Positions 23,001 to 33,300 of a stretch of DNA of 64,000 bases are shown in pieces. Position numbers and translations under genes: made by a program. How positions within the stretch are numbered: position 1 is the stretch's first letter; every line of letters starts with the position of its first letter. The DNA is from Bilabrum cf. latius. Taxonomy: Eukaryota; Bigyra: Bicosoecida; Bigyra; Bicosoecida. Location: the NCBI GenBank assembly GCA_965178125.1, contig OZ237741.1, positions 1,302,001 through 1,366,000 of the forward strand, written 5' to 3'. Below the pieces are notes generated by a model that did no database searches, had not been told where the DNA came from, and saw nothing but the letters and a program-made list of their open reading frames with translations.

Positions 23001-23181
23001 TGATAGCTCCTTGGTCATATAGCACTTGCTTATTCATGCAAATCAGCGGTATGATCAGGCCAGAAGCGCTGTGGCGCTTCAGGACACGATCTCCACCAGA
23101 CGGCAGGTCATACCCGGCTGGATGATCCGGCGTGAGCAGGTACCTATGCGAAGCGCACTGCCCATGCAGCAACGACTACAT
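17062..23181 (-). CDS. CRBN: Cereblon orthologue (LON + CULT), greatly enlarged
   Basis: Model: complement(join(17062..22530, 22624..23181)), about 2,008 residues against 442 in human, TGA stop, 12 TAG codons read as Gln (including 22897, 22966, 21913, 20887, 18433). The N-terminal region (GYDLPSGGDRV, ASGLIIPLICMNKQVL, TPGQRVPL) matches the start of the LON-like domain. The CULT (thalidomide-binding) domain is split: CSQCGQSL with FENPGGV lies near 19800-19910, then after about 230 inserted residues FSWFAGYAW, CPRC and HHLGF lie near 19040-19100. The zinc ligands (two CxxC) and two of the three cage Trp are kept; the third is Phe. Cereblon is the substrate receptor of CRL4 ubiquitin ligases. 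Low-complexity inserts and a roughly 600-residue C-terminal extension are unexplained. The start ATG is followed directly by TAG; an upstream exon is possible. Confidence 0.78.
21521..21625 (-). repeat. 21-bp minisatellite encoding SQSYGYG repeats
   Basis: Five tandem copies of a 21-bp unit, four nearly perfect, inside the cereblon coding frame. Read on the minus strand they give repeated SQSYGYG. The unit length keeps the frame, so copy-number change would only lengthen the protein. Composition resembles the Ser-Tyr-Gly-Gln low-complexity regions of FUS-like proteins. Confidence 0.9.
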
Positions 23182-23975
23182 ACGGACAGTTCAATGCTAT
23201 CTTGATGTCGGCCCAGCACGCGACAAATAGGGCTCACTGGGCCCGGTAGCACTGGGTTTCGTTCCGATTCCGAACCACGCAGTCCTGGGCCAATTATTAG
23301 GTGAGTGCAACGGCTGATGGCACGTTGGGAACCTAGTGAATGCTTCGGAGATATCAATTTCAACCTAAGGCTCGGTATGGGTAACGCCGCACGTCTAGGA
23401 AGCGCACCTCGCCATGGGCGGATAGTAATCAACCACGGCAACCATCCGGTCAATTGGCAGCTGCACACCTGGTGGTGCTGCGGCATCCTTATCGATACCG
23501 GTTTGCCTCACGCATTACAGGGGCCTTCCCCCAAGGGTCCTAGCTGCGTGCGCTGGGGCAGGCAGGTAGAAGCGCCCTTTCAACCGACGGGCCCTGCCCC
23601 GCCCTCCGACAACCGCGATGCATGCCGCACCGTTACGACAAGCACCGATATGACCAGCATCGGCAGCGGCCAAAACAGCAAGAAGTGGCTGCAGGTCCCA
23701 CTCGTTACCCTTGATCAATATACACTCTTCCCCACATCACACAATCGGAAATACCAGTCCAGTGGCAGTGAGTGATATTGACCAGGACCTGTCAAACACC
23801 AGAGGGCCACATGGCATATGTTGTGCTATGACTTATGACCCGAGATCGATCGATCGCGCGGCGCCACTCCCACGCCCGGCTCGCTCGCTCGCGATACTAG
23901 TACCCGCGGGGCGGCACGGGCAGACCCTTGTGAACACCATGGCGCATTCGTGCACAGTACCTGCTGGGAGATGGA
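23182..23975. other. Intergenic region without recognised gene
   Basis: About 790 bp between the cereblon start and the 3' end of the small membrane-protein gene. Base composition is more balanced than in the coding regions. A 156-codon plus-strand open frame (23305..23775) has no recognisable motif and I do not call it. Part of the interval must be the cereblon promoter. Confidence 0.4.
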
Positions 23976-24488
23976 TCACCACAACCACCCCCGTCTGCCA
24001 CCTCCAGCTGCAGTCGCGGCCATGTCTGCAGGGTCTTGCCCGGTAGCGGTGGTATAATGCTGCGTCACGTCGATCCCAAGCCGCCCCCCGACGAACGTTA
24101 GCAGTGACAAGGGGCTATGCCACAGCCAAAGTCCCAAAATGAGGGAAGCTCCTGACAAGAACCCGCTAAGGTACACAATCAGGCTTCGGATTGTTAGCGA
24201 AATGCCTACTTGCAAGGGCGTCATCTCTTGCGCCGGCTCTGCCTCCGAGGTATCGTCTGGTGCCGCGACCTCTCCAGCATCTGGCGCCGACTCTTCTGCT
24301 GGTACGTCTTCAGTACTCCGAAAGCGCTGCTGCTCAGGCGCTACGAATGGAGCGGCGATGGCTTCATCTTCCACTGGTCCGGTAGCCCGAGGCGACAGGT
24401 GCCCCTATCGAAGTACGGGCCCATAAGCGAGCACACCCGACGAGACCGCCAAAGCCACGCATAATATCGCACTAATTTGACGAGTCAT
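23976..24488 (-). CDS. Small membrane protein with signal peptide and central hydrophobic helices
   Basis: Single exon, 170 residues, TGA stop, one TAG read as Gln at 24405..24407; without it the signal sequence would be cut off from the rest. The N terminus MTRQISAILCVALAVSSGVL is a strong signal peptide. An acidic Ala/Pro/Glu linker follows (about residues 45-95). Then one long or two adjacent membrane segments appear around SLIVYLSGFLSGASLILGLW (about residues 105-140). The C terminus is Gly-rich. It is divergent from the sorting nexin gene across 134 bp. I do not recognise a family; an endomembrane or organelle membrane location is inferred from the hydrophobic pattern only. Confidence 0.65.
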
Positions 24489-24622
24489 TACCGCAATTTT
24501 CTCATTTCTTCTGTAATTTGGGATGAAAGCGGCCCGGAAAGTTCCGAGCCGAATTTCGCTGGTTTTTAATCTTCTTCTTGATGAAAGTTCAACTGTTTGG
24601 TTGCAACCGATAAAAACGAAAA
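24489..24622. promoter_or_regulatory. Bidirectional promoter interval (membrane protein / sorting nexin)
   Basis: The 134 bp between the two divergent start codons is AT-rich relative to the genes. No specific element identified. Confidence 0.3.
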
Positions 24623-26840
24623 ATGAAGATCATACCAGACGCGCGCTTGCCGAAGGAGCTTTCCGTGGGGCTTTTCGCATATCAAACACGAGCATTGGCT
24701 GCAATGGCAGGTGAGTCATGGTAGCTCTCGCTTTGATTTAATGCGACTTCTCGCGTGGCGGGTGCATGTGCCCTGGAATGTTGCCGTAGCTCTGGTCGAG
24801 CATCCCATCACCAAACACTTGTGTGCTGTCGGATCTACTCCAATTGCGTTCGCGCACAGCGCCCTTGACCCTTTATCGCAGCTGCAACTGGCGGGACATT
24901 CTGGGAGAAGCAACAGGTGAGGGAGTTTGTCGCCATTCTGAGCTATCCTACGCTCTCATGCCGGAGCAAGCGTCCGTCGCGTCGACGCTATCACGCCACT
25001 CTGTCTCCTCTCGTTCTCTATCCCGTTGCGCGCGCAGCAATGGCAAATTGACTAGGTAACCACAAAGTTTGAAGTTAAGGTATTGAACCCCGAGCAGGTC
25101 CGGGAATTCTTCTCGTCCTACACGATCTACACGATCACGAGCCCCTTGATCAAGGGCGGGGTGAAGCGTCGCTACAGCGACTTTGACTGGATGCGCACAA
25201 TACTGGTGGCTCGTTTCCACGGGATGGCCGTGCCGCTGCTGCCCGAGAAGCGCGTGGTAGGCAACACGGGCGACGCGTTCGTGGAGGAGCGCAGGCGCGG
25301 GCTCGCCCACTGGCTGCAGATGGTGGTGGCGAACCCCTACCTCAGGCACGACCACACCCTGCGCCTGTTCATGACCGTGCAGACCCCCATGGAGTGGGAG
25401 CAGGCCAAGCGCGCGGCTGCCTCAGGCACGGGCTCCAACCCCGCCGAGAACGAGGGGCTCGGCCAGTGGTTTGGCTGCCTCAGGCACTACCCCATCCCCG
25501 CCGACCACGAGCGGGCCGTGGCCGAGGTGTCTGCCGACCTGAACGAGGCGGAGGCGGACCTCGTGCAGCTCCTGCAGTCGGTCACGGAGTACTACGAGGC
25601 CAGCAAGCGCATGACCAACGCACTCAAGGGCGTGAGGGCGGCCATCCAGGGGGTGGCTGGACACGCCGAGAAGCGGTCCGCCGCCGCCTGCGACACGCTC
25701 GCCCCGAGCAAGGAGCACCTCGGGCTGCTGGCTCGCGTGAGCAAGCAGTGCTCCCAGGGCTGGATGGAGGCCGCCGAGATGAGCGGCTACTGCCCCAACG
25801 AGGTGCAGCTCTTCCTCATGGACGCCGTCATCAAGGAGATCCAGAGGACCCGGAGCGGGAAAGCCCTCATCGCGGTGAGGGAGAGCGCCAAGGCCGCATA
25901 CGCCCGGTCCTGGGAGGAGCTGGACCGCCTGCAGTTCCAGGAGAAGCAGGCGAGGGACAAGGGACAGGAGGCCTACGTGAAGCAGCTCGTGCCCCAGATC
26001 AAGGAGAAGGAGCAGCTGACCAAGCAGCTCAAGGAGAGGCTGGACGACGTGACCAAGGGCGTGCTCCTGTACGAGGCGCGGGCGGTGACCGTGTCCAGGC
26101 TCAGGAGGCTCAAGCAGGCCTTCGGGTCCTTCGCCGCTCTGCAGGTGGCCAGCGGGTCCAAGCAGGAGCAGATCTGGAACAAGTTCCTGGGCGCTGCCCG
26201 CATGACGCACGAGGGGATGGCTGAAGTGGCGCAGAAGGTGCTTGGAGGGAACAGGGGTGCCGACGACACGGTCGGGGCCATGCCGGTGGCACCCGGCGCT
26301 GGGGATGACAGGGCACTCGCTGCGCATGCGGCCGCGGGGGGCACCTCGGACCCTGACGCCATGGCGGGGGAGAGCGATTTCAAGGCGGCCAAGCCACCCA
26401 CGGGGGGAGCCGCCCCTGCCCCTGCCCCTGCCGCTGGGGGCGCCGCGCAGGGGGGTGCCGCAGCCGCAGAATCGGGAGCCAGTGCCGGTAGTGAGGGAGA
26501 GAGCAAGAGCAACGCAGAGCCGGCCGCAGCGCCCGCACCTGCGCCAGCTCCGGCGCCCGAGCCAGCACCAGCACCCGCCCCCGCCCCGGAGCCGGCCGCG
26601 GAGCCCGCACCTGCGCCCGCACCGGCTCCCGAGCCAGCGGCCGCAGACCCCGCCGCCAAGGAGGACGGGGGCGAGGGGGAGGGCGGTGATGCGGCCGCCG
26701 CGGGGGAGAGCCCGGCGGCAGGCGGCGATGGGGAGGACGAGGGCGAGGGCGAGGGGGAGGGCATGGGCTTCGGTGGGGCGGAAGAGTCGCCTTTCGGTGA
26801 TGCGGAGGACTCGCCCTTCGGCGACGCAGACACCTTGTGA
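24623..26840 (+). CDS. PX-domain sorting nexin with BAR-like helical region
   Basis: Model: join(24623..24710, 24882..24916, 25056..26840), 635 residues, TGA stop, no TAG codon. The middle exon is 35 bp and restores phase between exons 1 and 3. Residues about 42-150 form a PX domain: TKFEVKVLNPEQV, YTIYTI, KRRYSDFDWM (the basic/aromatic phosphoinositide-binding motif), PLLPEKR and ERRRGLAHWL. Residues about 200-410 are a long amphipathic helical region typical of SNX-BAR proteins, with QFQEKQARDKGQEAYVKQLV as a coiled coil. Such proteins bind PI3P on endosomes and bend tubules for retromer-type sorting. The C-terminal third is Pro/Ala/Glu low complexity ending in repeated SPFGDAE-type acidic motifs, possibly adaptor-binding. 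Exon 1 is inferred from phase and start context. Confidence 0.85.
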
Positions 26841-27358
26841 GCGAGCGCGATGTGATGAGTGATGCGTGTGATGAGTGAGGGTTCCGTGGTGCCGATCGTG
26901 CGTCGTGTGTCGCGTGTGGCTGTGGCTGGGCCTGCTCGGCGGGGGCTTTGGGCGGATCGCAGACGATAGACAAGCCAGCCGGGGCGGGGCTCAAGGTCGT
27001 GGCCCCCATGGCAATGCGGCGCGACGGGGCGTCCCATCCCATTCAACCATGCATTGGGTGCCCTGGCGGTCGGAACTGGCCCGGTTTATTCCAGTTGGAA
27101 ATGGAGGTTTGCATTGCTGATAGGGAGTCTTATTACTTTGTCAATGCGTGACCGCACACTGTTCGTGACCGCTCCACGTTCTGCAGCCCTATCCTTGCCT
27201 GCTCGTCGCCGTCGCAAACCAATCTGGATATTGTTTGCCATAAGTGCACGCAACCAGCCTCGGCATCCGATCGACTGGAAAGGTAAAGATTCGGATTGTG
27301 ACGTCGCGTCGTACTGCGTAGAAGGCTCAGTCACATCCTGCTTGTTTAACTAGCTCGG
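26841..27358. other. Intergenic region between sorting nexin and myosin genes
   Basis: About 518 bp separating two plus-strand genes. Just after the sorting nexin stop there is GTGATGAGTGATGCG followed by GTGATGAGTG, a near copy of the dispersed GTGTGACGAGTG word. No coding exon recognised; the myosin promoter should lie here. Confidence 0.4.
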
Positions 27359-30300
27359 ATGGCGTCGCTTTGGCAGGAGCCAAGAGGCAAGAGTCAGCTC
27401 GGAGCCAAGGCTGGGAGCTCCGACGAGAGTGCAGCTTCCGCAATCGCAGTTCGCCCGGATTTACAAGAGGGATCAAGGGTCTGGGTGCCTAACCCGCATG
27501 CAAAGGGTAATGATAGGTGAGATACGAACGCGTAGCTGCATCTGGCTCGCACTGCGGCGGCTGGACTGAACGGATGAAGGTGGATCGGGTCGCTTGGGGA
27601 TGTAAGCGAGCGGTTTGCGGGACCCTGGATGCCACCAAGCCACTGGGTGCTAGCCAGGTGACGTCTCTCTTGCGCTTTGATCTAGCGCATGCAGCCGATT
27701 GACGATCGATTGCGTATTCGCTTGCCTGCAGTGACGTTTGCCTCCCTGCTTGGTCGTTGACCCGGGTGCAGTGCTCGCACCAGTCGACCCCAAGCCGCGC
27801 TGCACCTCTGCCTTGCATTCTCCTTGCAGATATCGAGAAGACTGGATGCCCCCGACGCTGGCCGCGCGCCCCCTCTGGGTGCCTGCCGAGGTCACGGGAG
27901 CCGTCACCTCGCAGGAGGCCGCCTCCTCCAGCCGCCCTGGGGGGAGCCAGGGGCGGGGGGCCGGCCGCCGCTCGCAGCAGGAGCCCGTCGTGTCCGTGGT
28001 AACCTCCTTGCAGCCGCGCATCCCCCTCGTGGTGCCCATTCGGTCCACGCTGCCCATGAACCGCGTCACCGGTGTGGGCGACCACAGCGATTTCGCTCAC
28101 CTGCACGAGGCGGCCGCCCTCTACAACACCATCAGGAGGTTTCTCGAGGGCAGACCCGTCACCAGGGCGGGCGCGGTGGCTGTGCTGCTCAACCCCTGCG
28201 GCGTGGTCACGGACAGGGACGGCGTCTGGGTGAGCCACCCCCTGTACGCGGAGAGGTACGCCACTGCGCCTCCGAGGCATTTGGCCGACTCGCTGCCGGC
28301 GAGGGAAGCCAGGGCGCTGAGGATGCCCCCGCATCCATTTCAGGAAGCCGAGGATGCAGTCAGGGTGAGTTCGAACGGCGCACGGCATTGATTTCTGTTG
28401 TTGTTGTTGGTTGGTCCCGCCCGTGACAGCCAGGTCGCACCCCCCATCTCTCCTGTGCATCCCTACGGATTTTCTCTCTCTCATCGCAGGCTCTCCTGTC
28501 GGGTTCGGACCCGGGAGCCCTCAGGGACCCGCTCTGGAACCTCGAGCAGAGCCTGCGTGGCGGGGCCATCCGCGCCCCCGGGTATGGGGGTGCCGATGCC
28601 AGCGACCCCGAGGCGGGGGTGGGGCTCTACCCCGAGAGCAAGGAGGAGGGCGGGGGCAGCGACCCTGTGCCCGTGCCCGCCCCCTTGCCCGTGCACCAGG
28701 TCATCTCCGCCGCGGGTCCCTCTGGCGGAGGCAAGACGGAGATGCTGCGCCGCGTGCTAGAGTTCTGGTTCATCCGCTCCGAGGTGATCCGATCTGCCTC
28801 CCAGCGGAGGGCCCGCAAGCGGAGGTAGGACGCACTCCTCGGCGGCGGCACCTCCTCATCCTCCGGCAGGAGAGAGGACAAGGGCCCGGGCATCGCCGTG
28901 GATCACCAGGGAACAGGCACAGCCGGGGGCATGGGGGCCCCTCTGGCCCTGCCCTCGGCCCTGCTCCGAGGCAGCGCCCCCTCCTCCAGTAGGTCCTCCC
29001 CCTCCGCACCGAGGTTCGTGCTGGCCCCGCTGCCTCCACCAGGGGCCAAGGAGCTCGACGAGGCTGCTGCGGACGCAGACACTCGGCTGGCGGCAGTGCC
29101 CGCGCCCGTGCGGTTCGCTTCGACGGGCCCCGGTGCCGCCGCCGAGGAAGAGGAGGGGGACGAAGAGGACGAGGAGTACAAGAAGGAAGAGGAGGAAGAC
29201 GAGGACGATGCAGCCGGCAAGGCGGGCCAGCAGGACCAAGGCCAGGGCCAGGGCAAGCTCCCCCGGCCGGTTGTGGTGCCCCCTCCGCTGCCCCCCTCCC
29301 TGGGTACGCCCGGCAATGCCTCGCCCGCCATCCAGGTGCTGCAGGCAGCTGCAGCCTAGCGGGCGGCAGCCGGGCGCGCCACCGGGGGCTTCGGCTCCCG
29401 CTCCCGCGTGGCCCGCGACTCTGTGCTTCCCCTGATCCATCCGGACCTGCAGGCTGGCACGAAGGGCATGCAGCCAGACGTGGCCGCCGCTGTGCGCGCC
29501 GTGCGAGAGGTGCGGAGCGCCACCCTGCGGCAGGCCCGGGGAACAAGCGCGGCCCTGGCCCGCCGCGCGCTGAGCGCCCTGGCTGCCCTGCAGGCCATGA
29601 CCTCTGCACGGTCCGCCGACAACGCGGGGGGCCTGGGCAGCTCTCGCGCCGCGGTGGCCGTGCGGCTGTTCGCGGTGCAGGACGGGAGCGAGGGCGGGGA
29701 GCAGCCTCCGATGACCGGGGGTGCCTCATCATCCGGCGCGGCAGGCAGGAGCAGAGGACCGTCGCCGTCAGCGCCCGGCGGACTCGGTCGCAGCAGCCCT
29801 CACGGGCGCGCGGCCGGGGCATCCCCAGCGGGCCGCGGGGGCGAGGCCGGCGCCGACGCGGAGGGCGCTGCCCCTGACCTAGTGGTGGTGGGCGCCCATG
29901 TGTCCGTTGGGCTGCTGGACGCGTCCCCCGCCGCGGGGGGCGCGGGCATGGCCCCGGCCGCCGCCATCCGCCACGAAGGGGTGCGGGCCAAGGCCAAGGC
30001 AGCGGCGGGTGCCGTGGCTCGAGCTGCCTCGGGTGGGCAGTCCACGGGCGGCTTCCTCCCTGCCCGCTCTCCGCTCGCTGGCGGGGCATCCTTCCCGCCC
30101 CGCTCCGTGAGCGGCACCCGCACGCTGCTGCGGGCCGCCAGCGTGACTCGCCCCGCCTTTGCCGCCTTGCACCTGCTCGCGGAGGGCGGCTTCCCCGACG
30201 ACGAGGCCGAGAGGAGCAACTGCGGGCTGGACGCGCACGTGAGCACCCAGGTGGCGGCGGAGAGGATCCGGCGGGAGACAGTGGCGCGGCTGAGCACCCA

Positions 30301-33300
30301 GGGGGGCCTGCGGGGGCACGCCAAGAGCCAGAGCGAGGGGCACGGGCACAGTGGAGCGCTGGGACCAGACTACGGGGGGTCGGCCTACGGGACCGGCCCC
30401 GAGGCGCTTGCGGAGGCGGTGGTTGACGGGGGGGCCTCGGCGATGGCTGGCACCAAGACACCCGCGGGCCGCCTGGGGTTCCCCGTGCCCATGGGCTGGG
30501 GCTTTCGGGCTCTTAGGCCTTCCATCGCCACCCCTGCGGCCGCCCTGGCGCTGGCAGCCGCGCGGCCCCGGGTGCTGCCCACGGCTGTGGCGCGGCCGGA
30601 AGCGGACCCGGCCCGGCAGTGGCGCTGGCTGGACGCCTGTCTCCGGGACGCTCTTGGGGAACAAGGGGCGGCGGCCGACGTGCTGCGGGCCAACGGAGTC
30701 GGCGGCAGCGGGCTGGGGCTGGGGCCGGGTGGCGGCGCGAGCACAGGTGGGCGCGGCCCGTCGGTCCGTTTCGCCTCTGGGAGCGCCGGCCGCGCGGGGG
30801 GCCCCTCGTCCCCTGTTCCGGCCTCCACGCAGGTGTGGAGGGGCATGGCCGCGGCGCTGCAGCTCACCAACGTGTGCGCGAGGGTGCAGGCGGACGCAGC
30901 AGCGACGGCCCGCCCCGGCCCCTTGTCCGGCTCGCAGGGACGCAGCAAGGAGAGCCCCGCCGCCGCCGTGGTGGTGCGGCTGCAGGCGCGCGTGGCAACC
31001 CCGGCTGGGTCCTCTTCCCGGGAGGCCCTGGCGGCCTCGGCGCGGTGCCTGGGCGTGCAGCAGGGCTCGCTGGCCAGGGCGCTGGCAGCGGGCGTGTCTG
31101 CGGCGAACGCCGAGGCGGACGGCTCCCCCGACGGCGTGGCGGGAGGCTGCGTGGCGACCGCCCGGGGGGGCGGGGCCGACGGAATCGGCGCTTGGGTGGC
31201 GGCGGCCCGTCGCCGAGCGGAGGACAAGGCCGCGGGGGGCGCGCTGGCCTCCAGTGCAGCGGGGAGCGGGCGCTCCAGGGGCCGCGCGCTGACTCCGGCC
31301 TTCTACTCGCAGGCCATGAGCGCGTGCGCGGCTGCCCTGCACGAGGCACTCGTCAGGTGGGTGGCTCGGCGCGCGAACCTCGCCCTTGCACCGCCGGGGG
31401 CGCTGTACGAGGGAGACGTGGGGCGGGCGGCGGCGGGCCTTGCCGAGGCAGCGGCAGCGGCGGGGGCGGGGCTGGAGGGCGACGATCCCGCGAGTGTCCA
31501 CGACCCAGAGGCGCCCCGCCCCGCCCCCGCGGCGTCATACACTCGTCACATCCTGCGCCAGCCCCCGTCGCTGAGTCCGTCCGTCCCTCTGCCGCAGCTG
31601 TCGGTGGTCGACGTGCCGGGCAGCCACGGGGCCATGGACAATGCGGCGTGCCAGGGGAACGACGGCGACGGGGAGGAGTCCTCCTCCACGGGCGCGCAGG
31701 CGGCCAAGAGGGCGGCGCACGCGATGGCTTGTTCCCTGGTGGGGGGAGGGGGGGCCATCGGGGCGGACGGGTCGCTGGCCGCGGGCCCCGGGGCGGGCGT
31801 GGGCGGCGGGTCGCTGGCGCTGGCCGTGGCGGGGGAGCGCGCGGCCGCTGCGATGCGGGAGGGCGTGTGGGGCCGGGAGGCGGAGGTGCTTCGGAGGGAG
31901 TGCGCGGGGGGGGACGACGCTGTGGAGAGGGGCGGGGCGGGGCTGGGGGCGGGGCTGGCGCTGCTGGAGGACGGCCGCTTGGGGCTTGTGGGCGCCGCGG
32001 GGGAGCCTCAGAGCCGGCGCGCGGCCAGGCAGTCGGCCCGTCGCAGGACCAGGGCCAGGGCCGGCGGGGAGGCCTCCTCGTCTCGCGAGAGCGCCATCGC
32101 TGGATGGACACGCGTGGGGGCCATGGCGGCGGGTGCCGCGCTGGAGGACGGCGCGGGGGAGGCGGAGGACGCCTCCATGGTGCAGGAAGTCGACTCGGTG
32201 GAAGCCATGGTGCTGGCCGCCGTGCCGGGGGCGCCTGCAGAGCCGGCGCTGGCAGCTGCGCATCCGTTCCTTGCGCCCGCCCTGGGCATGGGGCGGACGG
32301 AGGGAACAACGCAAGTGGCGGCCGTGCCGGGCGCAGCGGGCACTGGCATGCTGGACGACCACTCGTCACACGCGGGCCTTCCGCTCCGCGTGCGAGGCAC
32401 TGCGGAGGAGCAGCGCGCTCTGCAGCAGTGGCACCAGCGGGCCCGCAGGACCAGCGAGTACCTCGGCCTGACCGTTGCGGGCGCCCAGGGGCACGCGTCC
32501 GCCAGGCGGGTGCTGCCCATCGCCGCGCTCGCGGCGGCGGCGGCGGCTGCGGACGTGTCCGCGCCTGGCGGTGTGCCCCAGGCCCTGGCGTCGCAGGCAG
32601 ACGATGCCGTCGGGCGGGCCGCCGCGGTGGCCCGTCGCAGCGCCGGCGTGTCGGTCGCAGGGGGAGGCGGCGGCCCATCTCCCGCGGGCAAGAGGGCGGC
32701 AGGGGCTGCTGGGGGCTAGGGCGGGGGCAGCGCCCCCAGCAGCCTCGGGGCTCTGCCTCTGCACGGGTGGTCCGTCGGCGTGTCGCTGGCCGCCGGAGAC
32801 ATCGCGCTGGACGCTAGGGGCATGGTCGGGAGCGACGCGGCGGCGGTCGCGCTGGTGCATCCCGGGGGTAGGGCGGCGCCCGGGGCCCAGCACCCGGCGA
32901 TGCGCGTGGAGGTGGTCTCCGGGGGGAAGGGGCCCGGCGGGAGTTCCGGCTCCGGGTCGTTGCCGGCGTCGGCGGGCCCGGCCCCTGCCTCGGCGATGTG
33001 GTGGCCGCTCATGGCCCTGCTGGCCCGCGAGGCGGCCTCGCCCACGGTGCGGGAGGCCGCCGCGGAGTACGTCCGGGACGTGCTGGACCGGGCCGAGGAG
33101 GACGACGCCCCGGGAGCAGGGGTGCACAAGGCGGGTGACATCGAGGCGCACCCGGCTGTCCGCGTGGCGCTCCTGGGTGATGACCGCGGCGCTGCCTCCT
33201 CCTCCTCCTCCTCCTCCTCCTCGTCCTCGTCAGTGGCAGAGGACGGCACGGGGCTGGCCTACCCGCCTCCTCCCGCCGGCGGGTCTGCGGGTGCGGGTGC

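Noticed and set aside
23305-23775. Plus-strand 156-codon frame between cereblon and the membrane-protein gene
   Set aside because: No motif, odd composition (clustered Trp, Cys) and no splice or start context; the frame is open also by chance at this composition.
28770-30461. Long antisense open frames (also 33230..35815, 37331..38656, 38810..40738 on the minus strand)
   Set aside because: They are mirror frames produced by high GC at third positions, Arg/Pro-rich, without recognisable motifs.
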